A stretch of 64,000 nt of DNA from Agapanthus africanus. Lineage: Eukaryota > Streptophyta > Magnoliopsida > Asparagales > Amaryllidaceae. Positions within the stretch are counted from its first letter, which is position 1. The number at the start of each line of letters is the position of its first letter. Under the pieces are notes generated by a model. It was not told the origin of the DNA. It did not search any database and saw only the letters and a list, made by a program, of their open reading frames with translations. Shown here in pieces: positions 12,116 through 24,215 of the stretch. The stretch covers positions 81,445,965 through 81,509,964 of the forward strand of contig JASDDO010000008.1 in assembly GCA_030015575.1 (NCBI GenBank), read 5' to 3'. A program made the position numbers and the translations under genes.

Positions 12116-13427
12116 CTAGCTTTAGCCCAATTGGATAAGTTTCAGAGGCAAAGCCTCTCCTTCAATGGACCAACAGAGGGTCAATGTTTCAAACATGATT
12201 GGACTTAGCCCAAGAAGGCCATAAGTCCTCAATTCAAACTTAACTGGGCTAATGGGCTCATAATATAATTAATTGGTTTGGATTCCAAATTGGACTACAG
12301 ATCACTTAATCTATCTTGGTTCAAGGATACATCTCTTCACTCCTTTGACATCTGTCGTTGTAATCCTTCAACGTCGTCAGAGAGGTGACGGGTCCCAATA
12401 ACCACACATCAATATGGACTGTGGGGTCCTTAAACTCATGGACTGACGCCTCTTTAAACTTATGGACTAATGCGTCCTTAAACTAACATTTGTCCCCAAA
12501 ACGGGAATGATGGACCACTATGTCCCTAAACTGGCAATGGACCACCATGTCCTTAAACTGGAACAATAGAGCCCAAACGCTCTTTTGTCGGATCTAAATG
12601 ATCCCGTTAAGTTGATCTTAGTCTCAAACTGGACTAACGTATCCTTAACAAACGTTTAATTCGATCTTAGCCTCAAATATGGCTAACTTATCCTTAAACC
12701 AAAACCTTCAAACAGACTCTAGTCCCAAATTGGACTAGAGATCTCCCAACCAACTTTGGTTCAAGGGTACATCTCTGAACTCCTCTGATATCTGCCGTTG
12801 TAATCCTTCAACGTCGTCATAGAGGTGACGGGTCCCGACGGCCATACATTCAATGGACCACTATGTCCCTAAACTAGAACAATAGAGCCCAAATGCTCTT
12901 TTGTCGGATCTAAACGATCCCGTTAAGTTGATCTTAGTCTCAAATTAGACTAACGTGTCCTTAACAAACATTTAAGTTGATCTTAGCATCAAACAAGGCT
13001 AACGTAACCTTAAACCAAAACCCCAAACCCCAATCTAAGAAAATACGGATTTGCACTAATCCACGTCCTACGGGCGACAACATAAATTAATCTCCGTATA
13101 CAATCCACGGGCAACCAAACACAAAACAGACACCCACGACACGAAGTGTCCATCTGGAGAAGGAGAAAGTTGTTACCGCGATGCGGTAGCGTAATTAACT
13201 GCAGGGGCTTGCGCCTGCAGGGAAGAGCGTCCCCACAATCAAAAACCCCTCGACGAGGGGGAATCTGACGAAGTCTGCTACAATGGCCGCATCTGTCTAA
13301 ACCTTCGATACATGGTGCCATAAATCAACTTGGCATCTTCGGAGAGGTAGACGGATAAAACCAAATAGCATCTGCCCCGAATCTCAGGCAAGACGTCCAT
13401 GTCTTGGCCGCCAGTCGGAGGGGAACA

Positions 13428-14080
13428 TAACTGCTACCGCCTCCAAGTGCTTCGGGACTGCACCCAACTACTACCTATTTGCATGACTCCTTTGAACCGT
13501 GGTAGGGTAGTAATCAAAGTACAGTGGGAACACACTCGAGGAAAAGTGCGATGTCAAGTCAACGGACTAAGTTGTACTCATGTCACCTAGGAACTGCTAC
13601 CTGACGATAGGTATAATACCAACCAGCAGTTCCCGACGAGTCTGTCCAGTGTAACTCATAACCTAATGAGTGCCTGCATACTATCTCCAGTACGACGTAC
13701 TAATGGCTGTGGGACAGACCATCTCCCATGCTAGGATAAGAAGCATGTACACTAGTCTACTTTGGAGTATCGATGCCCCGTCTCGATAATCCTACGACTA
13801 GGGACCTGTATAAGGATGTGCTTATAAACTACCCAGCCCCCACTAGTGTGACTGCCATCACAACGATGGTAGTCAAGCAAAGATCATAAGGGCTCTACCA
13901 ATATGTATAAGCGATATGCTAAAAGAAACACATGCACATATTTAGGTAGAATCAAACCAAGTAGCATACTACTATATCGAGCAAGACTGTTATTATAACT
14001 GTGAATATCCCAAGCTTTCAATATGTAATATACAATCCAGTATGATACAATAATGGCCTCTAGGGCATATCTCACTAACA
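13428..14080 (-). repeat. 5' LTR of copia-1-, outer part
   Basis: Read on the minus strand it begins TGTTAGTGAGATATGCCC at 14,080 and matches the first 0.6 kb of the copia-1+ LTR (ACTAGTGGGG, GGCATCGATAC and others). It begins at 13,428 with the second TAACT copy. With 8,570-9,906 it makes an LTR of about 2 kb. Confidence 0.88.
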
Positions 14081-16390
14081 AAGCGCTGGCTTTCTGTTTT
14101 GAGCGCCCACGTAGGAAGCACGTGAGGCTCTAATTCCTTTGTTTTGGGAATCTTTAAGGTGTTCACGTGTTTTTCAGGTGAGGCATTGAGTTCTTTTTCT
14201 TTTTAGAGATTGAATCTCTGTTAATGGCATTTTGACCATTAATGATCACCAAGATCTTTGTTTTGAAGATCTAGGATCGAGTTTATTTAAGAAACTAAGT
14301 TCTTTTTTTTTATATAAGAACTAAATTCTTTACGTAGGGTTAAACCCTATATTCAGAGAAATTAAATTCCTGGAACATAGGTTCTTTTTCTTTTTCTTTC
14401 TTTTTAATTTAGTTTTTTTCCCTAGATTTTGAGTTTGAAGGATAGAATCCCCCCGATGAGAATTGAATTCTCAACTTGTGGGAAGATTTTCTTTGCAGAT
14501 CTCAGATCATAAGAAGAACTAAGTTCTTTTTTTATGAAGGGTTGAACCCTTATTTTCTTTATGCTAAGTAAAAGAGATATATTTTATCTCTAGTTTTTTT
14601 CTTTACCTAGGGTTCGAAAGAAACAAGTAGATCTTCTTTTAAAGAGAATTGAACTCTCGGTTGCAGCTTCTATCTTTTTGTTTGCAGAACCTTATGGAGG
14701 GTTCTCTCTCTTTTTATCGAGTCCTCCTCTTGTTCCCCTTTTTTGATTAATCTCTTTGCTCCTATTTATAAGAGAAGAGAAAAATCAATTTGTTGAGAAA
14801 ATCTCTCAATAAAATATCATGATTGATTTTATAATCAATCAAAATGATCATTTAGATCAATCGGTGAATTTTATTTACCGTTGGATTTTTAATCCAAAGG
14901 CTCTCTGTTTAACAGAGAAGATTTCTTTTTTGTTTAACAAGATTAGAAAATATTTTCCTAAGATAAAATTTTATTCTATCATATGAATATTTTGTTAGTT
15001 TAAAAAAATTAGAAAGATTTTTTTCTACCATAGAATTTAATTCTATCACATTGAATTTAATTCTATCAGATAGTTTAAGTGATTTTATCACCATTGGATT
15101 TAAAATCCAAAATTCTCTGTTAGAGAAGATCTTTCCATATTAGAAGGAAAATATTTCCCAAATAGAATTTATCATTTGATGATTTATTATCACAATTGGA
15201 TTTTTGATCCAACGGCTCAGTTTAACAGAGAATATCCCGGTTTTTAGGGAAATATTCTCCATATAGAATTTAATTCTACCCTCTTTAATTTAGACGCTGA
15301 CGCTCTTGTGCTATGCACGTGGGCGCCGCCTAAGAATCTAATTCTTTTATAAATAGTCACTCATGTGCTTTGCACGCCGGTACTCACATGTGTTCCACGT
15401 GAGACGCCATTATAGCATTTAATCCTAACAAAGGCTCGCGCTCACGTAGGAAACACGTGAGACACTCAAGTATTTAATCCTTTTTGAGTCAATACTTACA
15501 TACTTTGCATGTAGGTGCACGTGTTTAACACGTGGATGTTTCCCTTTATTTTTATAACGGAACAGCAAACTCTAAGCCAAAAAACTTTGGCAGGAACATT
15601 GAGTTTTGAGCCACTCTTTTTCTCCTTATTCTTTCTTTTTTTCAAAGTGCGCATCTTAGGAGGCTTCAAAAAGGGAAAAAGTGCCCCTTTTGATCTTCAA
15701 AAATAAAATCTTGGTGTTTTTGAACTATTGCTTTATTAGGTTTCGATCCTACTTGCACCGTGCTAGATGTCCATTTGGTTAGGTGCACACCCCGTTGGGT
15801 GCACATCTAGCCAAGTGCGCACCGACCCAGGTGCGTACCTCGCTAGGTGTGCACTTTCCTAAGTGCACATCATACTAGACCTTTTTGGCCCATCTGGAGC
15901 CCTTTGACCCCCTTCATTCCCTCGCACCTTGTCAAGTGCGCGCCTTGCTTGGTGCGCGTCTCAGCAAGTGTGCACTTGTCATGTGCGTCCTTTGCTAGGT
16001 GCACGTTTCGGCAGGTGCGCACTTGTCACGTGCGCACCTTACCATGCACATACTTTACATATATACACTCATCACCACCCCCGTTAAAAAAATTTCTAAC
16101 GAGACACTACCATGCACCCCACAAGAGGGCTGCTAACTCTTTTGACCCCCAGCCCGCTATCCGGGTAGCGAAGCCCCCGTAAGAACTTTGCGAAGCTCCC
16201 GATATGCCGGAAGCGTCTTCAAACTTGTTCCCAAACACAACACGAATATATTGCATATTGAGTTCGCATGATCTGTTTGACTTATTAATCGGAGGTTCTC
16301 TTGCTCCAAAAGCGATGGGTAATTAACGGTAGCTTAGTCCGCGGCTGCCGGAGATTCGGATCACCACAATCATTAAACCTCAATCTACCC
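14081..16390 (-). repeat. Partial LTR (U3 and leader) of the palindrome-rich gypsy family
   Basis: On the minus strand it has the layout of the solo LTR at 9,907. A block with CACGTG and GTGCGCAC-like words (16,060-15,300) is followed by a TATA box (TTATAAATAGGAGC, about 14,760) and then words such as GAGAATTGAATTCTC and GAACTAAATTC. The left side is cut at 14,080 by copia-1-. The right side ends in copia-2 RT sequence; that boundary is placed only to within about 100 bases. No gene is visible; the ORF at 15,847-16,182 lies in the low-complexity part. Confidence 0.65.
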
Positions 16391-17279
16391 TAAATAGAGG
16401 GAATCTGTAAGATACCTGACAAGCGACGCACGTTTCCATCTCCATGGGGTGACGAAAAACACCCTACAATAATCAAAGGCGTATTCCTGACCAAATCCAC
16501 GGGCTACAAGCTTAGTTTTGTATCTCTCAAGAGAGCCATCCGATTTGGTTTTGATCTTAAAAATCCATTTTCAACTAATTGGTTTCACCCCATGGGGTAT
16601 TTGAACGAGATTCTATGTGTGAGTGCACTGAAAGGCTTGGAGTTCTTCCTATATAGCTTTCTGCCATTCAGGGTACTGAACTGCCTCAGTGTATGACTTA
16701 GGTTCCTACAAGGAGTGAATTGCTGCAAGAAAGGAAACAAATTGTAGCGGGTAAGAATTTGCCAAGCAAGTATAACGGAGGGGAGGATGGAGATTCGGAT
16801 AGGATTGCGGCATGGTGGCGGCAGAGGTGGTACAGGAGCCGACGGAGTGGTAACCGGGGTGGCAGCAGACAGGTCTACATCAGTGGAGATAGTTTCTGAC
16901 GGTAGTGATGGATTTGGTAGAAGTGAAGTGTACGAGGGTTGAGGTAGTGAGGACGTGGATGTATCGAGAAAGGACAAGTTGAACTCGCTAGTTGAGGAAT
17001 AACAGTAGACGTTTTCAAAGAAAGTAAGATTGCGAGATATGCGAAGCCTACGACTAACAAGATCATAACAGCGATATCCTTTGTGGCTTGGATTGTATCC
17101 TAACATAACACAACGTGCGGAACGAGTAGATAACGTGTCCCGTTCATGAGGTAGTAGAAGAACAAATCATACACAACCAAAAACTTGAAGTTTGGAATAG
17201 TCAAACATGGTTGAATGAAGACGAGAATATGAACAACGGTTATGAAAAAAGAGGAAGGTGTGACATTAATGAGTAAGAC
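16391..17279 (-). pseudogene. Copia-2 Pol: integrase C-terminal part, linker and start of RT
   Basis: Reading leftwards from 17,279: TAVLLINV, then KLQVFGCV, ERDTLSTRSARCVMLGYNPSHKGYRCYD and RRLRISRNLTFFENV. These are the typical end of a copia integrase. A Ser/Pro-rich linker follows, then the RT start FKIKTKSDGSLERYKTKLVA and FGQEYAFDY near 16,460. The frame shifts at least once (about 17,240) and has stops. Coding similarity fades by about 16,390, where the partial gypsy LTR begins. It continues the integrase pieces at 20,177-20,248 and 32,404 onward. Confidence 0.87.
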
Positions 17280-20176
17280 TGCCACGCACCGCTTCCCAAA
17301 ATACACAACAATACGGGACATGACTCGTCTAGCCATATTACCTACGGTAAGAAACCATCCTTGCATAGTCACATTAAAGCTGTCATGCAATAATCAGACA
17401 CAAACTATATATATCACTAACACTATTACATGTCCAATACCACAATAAACAATAATAGAATCAATATCAATAGCGGAAGCAATAATAATGATCAGTCTCA
17501 AGATCTAAGGATAAATAAAATACCAATACTTTGGTCCTTATGGGCTCACAATAAAATCCAACAAAAATAGTCAATACTGGAGGTAAATAAAAACCATCAA
17601 TAGCCAGATTAATTAATGCTTCTCATTGCTCAGCGTTCTTCTCGAAAATATGTCCTGTCCTACGGTGCTAAAGCCAAATCATCTGGACCATGCAAAACGC
17701 AGACGTCAGAGATCATTATTATGAATATAACAAAGTCATGAATATAACCGGAATAGGATATAATATATCAGTTACAGGAATCATTATCATGTGAGCGTAA
17801 CCATAAACAATGGCAATAACAAGTATATCCTAAGGTAGAACATGGCAATTATGTCAATGTGTATCCTATGGGTCCATATCGCTAAGTTATCTATCTTACG
17901 GGTATTGAAACCAATCAATATAATCTTTCCTTGTATCATATTAAAGACGAATAATGTATGTCATAAGTCAAATACATGCATGTTAATGTACAGATGTCTT
18001 TATGACCATAATACAGATGTCTCTTTGACCATAAGACAGATGTCTTACTTGACCATAATTCAGATGTCTCTCATGGACCATAATGCAGATGTCACCTCTT
18101 TGGACCATAATACAGATGTCTCTATTAACCAGAATAGGTGTCCAAGTTTCATATTTCACCAATATGGTTTTTACCTAATATCAATGCAGGAAAAAGCATA
18201 TACATGTCAAGTCCAATCAAGTCAAGTCACGTTCAAAATGGACTGCAATAACCCCCAAAATTTCTTGAATAAATAAATCCATTATATTATAGAAACATCA
18301 AATATCATGAATCTCATTTTATATCTTTTAACCAATAGTCATTTGCTTCACTAACATCCTAATTCTTCACCAAAACAAATAACCATCAGAAAAATCTCAA
18401 TCCTGAAATTCTATAACTCCTAAATCAAGTGAAATACTTAGGCAATCAGCAATAGCATGCAGCGGTTATAAATAACACATTAGTTAACCAAGGTCACATA
18501 ATCATAGTATATTACCAACGACTGGTAGCCTGCTTTGCGGACAATGGATATTAACAGAGCCAAATAAGAAGCCTGTTAATGCAATACACATGAAAATGCG
18601 GACGAATGAGTTGCATTATCTTAACACCCCTATAATAAAAGAGATGTGAAGCTGGGGTAGAAAATTTTAATCATCCCATGAATTTATACCTTCTAGGTCA
18701 ATTTCTGTTTCCTTGCGAATTTAATAAAATGCTAGAACGTATAAATCTTGAAATAAAACATTCAATAGCCATAATTATTAATTCCTAATTACCTCTATAA
18801 CTTTAAAACCCATAGTAAGAAAATGACACTCTTACCGCTACCACTGAACATAGCATCCCTTTCAAAACTTGACTTACCAATCAGAGCATTCTATCTTTCG
18901 GTCACACTCGCAGGTTAAGATCTATTAGGATTTGATTTTATTTGTGCCTATGAGTCAGAAGTAATTCCCTGCAACGATTCTATCATCCTTCCTTGCATTC
19001 AAACTTATTCATCCGAAGGAAATAGAAAACTGGCCTTCTAGGAAGAATAGCGAGCCCTGTCTCGCTGAAACCCTTTTCTCAGTTTAAACTTGACCTTAAT
19101 CAAGTTTCATGCCAAGTCTATAGCCAGTGGTAAACCATTGTCAAATCTCTATTAAGTCAAGTAGTGCATTGACAGAATGAGGGCAATGGCCTCACTTATA
19201 ACAATGATAAATTCTTTCATATACCTACAATTTATATTTGCAGTAATGGAGATCTGCAACTCCAATTACAGCCTACACATAATTTGTAATCATAATAAAT
19301 AACTACAGCACAATTTAGATTTTAACCAACACAACCATACTACGTGATCTTTAAACTCTGTTGTTAATTATAGTAAACAAAATAATATGACTATGAAGTG
19401 ATTTTCCATGTATAATCTAATATCAACTCAATAGACTGCTTACTTGTAGCAATCCTAATAAATTTAATCATACACACACACACTCACTCACTGGCATAAC
19501 TTAATTAATTAAATATATCAACCTATCAAATATCAGAAATAATATTACGATAAGATTTAATCTTGTCATACTAGCATGTAAACAAGTATATAACACTTGT
19601 CTCGATTCGACGATTACGTGAACGAAAGCGACGACGATTTCCGGATCGACGGCAATGGGTTGGCTTGGCGCTGGAAACGGGGCGACGCGGCGAGGTTGGG
19701 GTATCGGCTCTGATGGTGCTCGGGTTTGCAGCAACCAATTAGAAGAAGAAGATGTCGGGGATGGTGGAGTCGGTGGCTATGCGTTTGGGTTGACGGTGAA
19801 GGCGAAGGAGGGATGAAGGGATCTAGGGTTTTGATGATTTGAGAGAAGGAGAAAAATTTGAGGAGAAAGAGAGATAGATTCGGCCCTGTTAGGAGATGGT
19901 GTGGGTTTAATTAAATAGGAAAAATGAAATCTTAGGATTATTGCACTTAAGTCCCCAAAACCTATTTGCTTGGAGGAATTTTAAAGATTTTAGCATATCT
20001 CTTAACCATAAATCTTTTATCAATTAAATATTTACCAATCCCAATAAATTACCATGACTCAATAATTACTCAATAACAATAATAATGCCAAAATACAAAA
20101 TAACTTAAATTGCCCAACATATTTATTAATATAACCTTATTCAAGAAATATCGTATCATTGTTCTAGGGTGTTACA
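17280..20176 (-). mobile_element. Solo LTR (2.9 kb), Tekay/Del-like ends
   Basis: On the minus strand it starts TGTAACACCCTAGAAC and ends GGTGCGTGGCA. It is flanked by AAGAC at 17,275-17,279 and 20,177-20,181. Removing it restores the copia-2 integrase frame (ALLTAV then LLINV), which confirms the ends. TGTAACACCC tips and a 2-4 kb LTR fit the chromovirus Tekay/Del group (inference). No gag or pol is inside. Short repeats near 17,990-18,130 contain CAGATGTC words. The AT-rich right part has no gene. Confidence 0.9.
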
Positions 20177-20248
20177 AAGACTGCTGTCAGAAGGGCTTCT
20201 TCCCAAAAAGTTCATGGAGTGGAGGCTGTTAACATTAGAATACGTGTG
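20177..20248 (-). pseudogene. Copia-2 integrase fragment between two insertions
   Basis: These 72 bases encode RILMLTASTP-stop-TFWEEALLTAV on the minus strand, which fits between the integrase piece ending HILETT (32,409 onward) and the piece starting TAVLLINV (17,274 leftwards). Bases 20,244-20,248 are the GTGTG duplication of Tat-1 and 20,177-20,181 the AAGAC duplication of the solo LTR. Confidence 0.88.
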
Positions 20249-21069
20249 TGATGGAGGTTGGTATCTCCTTCAGATATTGTCCTCCGTCGATCTGTCGCAG
20301 TATGGATGAATGGCTGAGATAGGTATCAGGGGTCGTTTCCCTAAGCGTGTGGATCTTAGAGGGCTTGATTCGAGGTGAAGCCGAGCAACCTGCAAAAGAA
20401 ATTCCGGGGTGGTTGTACCACCGTGGACCCTCCAACGATCAAGTTAATCGAGGTATTTGAGCAGAGTAGCGGCTTATTGGGTTAAAATTGCATTACGTGA
20501 GTCGTCTGGGAAAGAGGTTTTTATAGTGGTCGCTTGGAGCGAGCTGGCGCAAGGTCTTCGCCGGCCGTTACACCCCTAGTGTTACGCCTGCGTGAATGAC
20601 GGGATCCCCCCATTAATGACGAGATACACTCGTTAATGGGGGGATACGGCGACGTGGAACGCGGGATGTTGGGTGGCGGATATCTCGTTTCTGGAGAGAT
20701 ACGCGGAATCGTGGCGGAGGCGCTTGGGCTCTGCGTCCTTGGTTGCTCGGTAGAACTGGGGTGACTTAGCTCGGCGGGAGGCTTGGAAACGAGCGGGAGG
20801 CCGAGGGCGCTCGGTTCTGTAATAGCTCGGAGGCGAGCAGGGAGGGCTGAGGAAGCTCGGCGTGTAGGAGGGTTCGGAGGCGAGCCGATGGTTATTTATA
20901 AGGCAGGCATAGGAGTGCTCAGGCATCTATAGAAGGTCGGGATATACCCCGGGACGATAGCCCGGGGAGAGCCTCCAACGCATAGTGGTTGCTCTGTTTG
21001 CGTGAGCCCTGGGACACGTCATCAGCCGCGTGTCATGATATGAAGAGTTCCCACTTGTGAGCATCATCA
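20249..21069 (-). repeat. 3' LTR of Tat-1
   Basis: Direct repeat of 31,595-32,403, about 820 bases. In plus orientation both start TGATGGAGGTTGG and end near GAGCATCATCA / GAACATCATCT. The two copies differ at many scattered positions, so the insertion is not recent. ORFs inside are not genes. Confidence 0.92.
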
Positions 21070-21090
21070 TTAGCCCCACACTCTTGTCCC
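21070..21090 (-). other. Polypurine tract of Tat-1
   Basis: On the minus strand GGGACAAGAGTGTGGGGCTA ends next to the LTR start at 21,069. It is purine-rich and correctly placed to prime plus-strand synthesis. Confidence 0.7.
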
Positions 21091-21440
21091 GACCTATTTA
21101 TGGGTCGGGTCGAGAGTGGTCTGACCGGTCTCCCAGGCTCAGCCTGTAGTCAAGAACCTATCAGCGCGGATCTCTGAGGTGGTTGGACGTATCTTCGATG
21201 ACGTCAGCGGATCAGGGAGAAGATCGTGCATTAAAGAGGGAGCGCCGATTCACTTGTACGTCTGTTGAGGCGCAGGCCACGTGTCTGACGCGGATTGGCG
21301 GACGTGACGGGCTGTTGCTATCGCCTGCACCCGAAGGGACGTCTCCAATGGTCGTTTAACACGTGGGGCATCGATGGCTAGCAGGCGCGAAGCTTCGTTT
21401 TGGCGCGAAACGATCTGAGCCGTTGGATGCATCACCCAAG

Positions 21441-21450
21441 TATAAATAGG
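21441..21450 (+). promoter_or_regulatory. TATA box of the first passenger gene of Tat-1
   Basis: TATAAATAGG lies 135-144 bases before the ATG at 21,585, on the strand opposite to pol. It suggests an internal promoter separate from the LTR. Confidence 0.7.
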
Positions 21451-21584
21451 GGTGGGATCCTCCCAGGGTCCACACTTTCGCCATTATTTTCCTTTTGCTG
21501 CGAGAGATAGCTCGACGCTCTATCCTTTATATCAGATCCCTCACGCTCTTTTCTCGGAGGACTCCATCTTTTGAATCAAGTTAG

Positions 21585-23850
21585 ATGCCTTCCTCTGAGG
21601 AGTCTATGGAAGTTGTTAGGATAGAGTCGGGCGATGAGGTTCCAGTTATTGAAGCCGAGTCCAGGGTGTCTTCTCCTGCTTCTTCCTCTGCCCCATCCGA
21701 GTTGGGTTCCCCTCATAGAGTTAGGGTCACCCGCGCTGCTCGTCGTCAGACGACGGTAAGGGTCCCCAAAGTGCGTATTGGGAACGCTCATGATTCCCCC
21801 TCCCTCCTAAGAAACGTGGAAGAGCTCACTGAGATTCGGACTCGTTTCCACATTCCCCCTAGCTATTCGCTTCGTTTAGCTAGGGAGGACGAAAGGGAGG
21901 ATCAGGTGCAGGGCAAGGAGATTGCTTTGTATTTGGATGCATTCTGGGCTGGGATGCATCTGCCATTTCCCCCAGAAGTATGCGTGGTACTACGTTGCTT
22001 CCAACTTGCCCCGGGCCAGCTAGTGCCGAACTCATGGAGAATTCTCCTCGGGTTCCTGTTCTGGTTGAAACTTGAAGAAATCCCTTTCAGCCTGACCCTT
22101 CTCACATCCTTTCTTTGTTACAAAAATTATCCCATCACCCGTAAGGACGAGCAGAGCTGGGTGTACATTTCCTTCAAAAACCGCAAGGGAAGAACGGCCG
22201 GGTCAGGAGTAGTAGTTGTTCCTTCTTTCATTCACAAATGGAAGGAGAAATTTGTATTCGTTGGGCCACCCGAAGGCGAGGATTGGCCTATGCCTGTAAA
22301 GTGGCAAAAGGCCGACTGCCCGTGGGTGAAGCGGTCGTCCTCTCCCGAGGCGAGGGCAGTGTCGATGTGGGAGCCGATCCAGCGGACCGACGTTTTGCTT
22401 TCCGAGCAGGCCCTTAGCTGGGCCAGGCTCAACCCCGCTCGATTCGTGGGTGAGTTAGGAGCTTGGATGATTTATTTTGACTTGAATATTTTTGTTTTGC
22501 TCTTTTCAGCATCGCTAACTCCCCTTGTGTATTCTTCTTTCTGCAGAGCCAATGGACCGATCCAAATTCTTAGCTGCTATAGCCGCAAAGAAGGGGAGGA
22601 AGACCGGGGGCGCTAGCTTGTCCCGCCCCGGTTCGAGCTCGGCCCCAAAGCCAGCCGCACCATCTAAGCCTTCTGCTGTGTCCCGAGCTTCGGAACCCAG
22701 CCGCGGGGAGAGCCACAAACACGCTCGGGAACCAGAGCCCCGGGCGAGGGAGGTGGAGGATGAAGCCGACCCCCCCCCTCGAGGCCCCCCTCAAGAGGTA
22801 CAAGAGGATGGTTTCTCGATCTCCGGCCTCCCCGATCCCCGTGCAAGAGGGGGACGTCTGTTTCGAGGTGCCCTCGGGGCTTTGTGTTGCCGATAACTTG
22901 CTTTTGGATATGGAACGATCGGCCGGGTGCAAAATTCCCCAGGGGACCCTTAAGGCCCAAGTAGCCGCCATCGCTCAGGAGGCTGTCCAGGTCAGTATCT
23001 GCTTTTCATTGAGGTTTTCGTCAAGTATTTTTTCCTCGGATCGGATACTTTTAACCCCGTCCTTTACTTTCCTCAGGTCCTCCAGCACTGCGCCCTCATC
23101 GTCAACATGGAGTCCGAGAAGATTGCCCCGGCAATGCGGAAGGCGAGCGAGTCGTTCTCGCGGGAGGAGGACCTGCGTTTGGAGTTGCAGCAGGCGAAAG
23201 AGAGGATAGCCGCCCTCGAAACCCGGGTGGTCGCCGAGGAGGTGACGAACTCCAAATGCAAGGAGTCCATTCGACTTCTGAGTGAATCCAACAAAGTCAT
23301 TTAGACTAAGTTGGAAGAGCCTAAGGTGCTTAACGTCACGATGAAGAAGTCTTGTGATGCCTGCAGGGAGGACACCCAGGCGGCGCTTGACGCGGTGAAG
23401 CTTGCCGACCTCCGGACTGTGAAGTTGGTGGAGAGGTACAAGACGTCGGACCAGTTCTACGCCGACCTTACCGACGCCTCGACCATCGTTTGGCACCAGA
23501 CTCTCAACGCTGTCAAGGCGTTGATGCCGGGGTTTTCTGATGGCGAGCTTCGGCTCCAGTACCCCCCTCTCCGAGGATGAGCCGCAGGGGAAGACCGCCG
23601 GGAGTGCCGCCGGGGGAGAGGCTGCTGGTGGGAGTGCTGGAGATAAGGCTCCTGGTGGGAACACTGACCCAAAAGCCGTCACCCCGGCTCCCGACGCCAG
23701 CATTGAGCAGGTCGAGATCCTCCCCGGTCCCGAGGCCTGGGCCTTCCTGCCTTTTTCTCTCTTTTATAAATTTTGTAAGCTTCTGGGTGCTTTTTGTATG
23801 GCTGAGGAGCCCATAGTACCTTGTAAAGACTCTCGGATCATAAATAAAAT
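21585..23850 (+). pseudogene. Transposase_28-like passenger gene of Tat-1 (aORF1), three exons, broken
   Basis: Exon 1 (21,585-22,449) encodes an acidic/Ser-rich start and then a Transposase_28-like domain ('putative gypsy type transposon', residues about 85-230): LYLDAFWAGMHLPFPP, QLAPGQLVPNSWRILLGF, SFLCYKNYPITR and WKEKFVFV. A GT-AG intron at 22,450-22,546 joins the frame to PMDRSKFLAAIAAKKG. Exon 2 ends at 22,990 and a second intron ends at 23,076. Exon 3 encodes a long coiled coil (REEDLRLELQQAKERIAALE) and a Gly-rich tail. A frame change occurs at the C-run near 22,770 and an in-frame TAG at 23,302-23,304. AATAAA is at 23,843. Function is unknown; the gene is antisense to pol and inside the element. 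Confidence 0.8.
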
Positions 23851-23859
23851 TGTTTTTAA

Positions 23860-24215
23860 TTTTTCTTCGTGGCAATGTTTTCTTGTGCGAGCACTTGAGC
23901 TTGTTAGCGTTTTCCTCATCCCAGAAGTTAGGCCGTAGGTCGATAACCGGTCTTTTAGATGGCGATCGCCCGTCGAGTGTAAGCCAGTTAATCTCTAAGT
24001 TCAGGAAGGTCGGTCCTTCCCGCCCTCGGAGTCGAGGTAGCGATCTTTTGCTTAGAATACATCGGAAGGTCCTTCAGTGTAGGTAGGTCGAGATTTGCCC
24101 ATTCCTTTAAGTCGGACCGGCGACCACTTCCCTTAGCGTAAGTTAAATAACAGCCAAGTTAGAATTGGTCGGCGTTTGCCGAGCAGAGAGGCTGCTCGGT
24201 GGAATCTGGATGGGG
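23860..24215 (+). other. Spacer after aORF1, degenerate repeat sequence
   Basis: No gene is seen. The later part has diverged words of the following 87-base repeat (GTCGG, CTTAGCGTA), suggesting an older, eroded part of the array. Confidence 0.55.

Larger units (their letters stand above)
9907..13427 (+). mobile_element. Solo LTR (3.5 kb) of the palindrome-rich gypsy family
   Basis: It starts TGTTCCCGCC and ends GGAGGGGAACA, so it has TG...CA ends with a short terminal inverted repeat. It is flanked by TAACT on both sides (9,902-9,906 and 13,428-13,432). Removing it restores the copia LTR, so it is an insertion without internal region, as left by LTR-LTR recombination. The end resembles that of the Tat-A LTR (46,300-46,705). 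A TATA box CTATAAAT lies at 10,793-10,800. Left part: paired CACGTG boxes. Middle: GAATTTAATTC and AGTGTTTAACACT arrays. Right part: about 0.4 kb duplicated (12,320-12,640 against 12,760-12,945), which partly explains why it is longer than the 2.77-kb LTR of Tat-A. No gene. Confidence 0.92.

Noticed and set aside
17990..18130. CAGATGTC words at regular spacing, considered as a CRISPR-like array.
   Set aside because: Repeat and spacer are both too short and degenerate; this is a plant LTR with local slippage repeats.
22570..23875. Several minus-strand ORFs, up to 242 codons, opposite aORF1.
   Set aside because: They are antisense shadows of a GC-rich coding region. The plus strand has the recognisable domain, splice sites and poly(A) signal.
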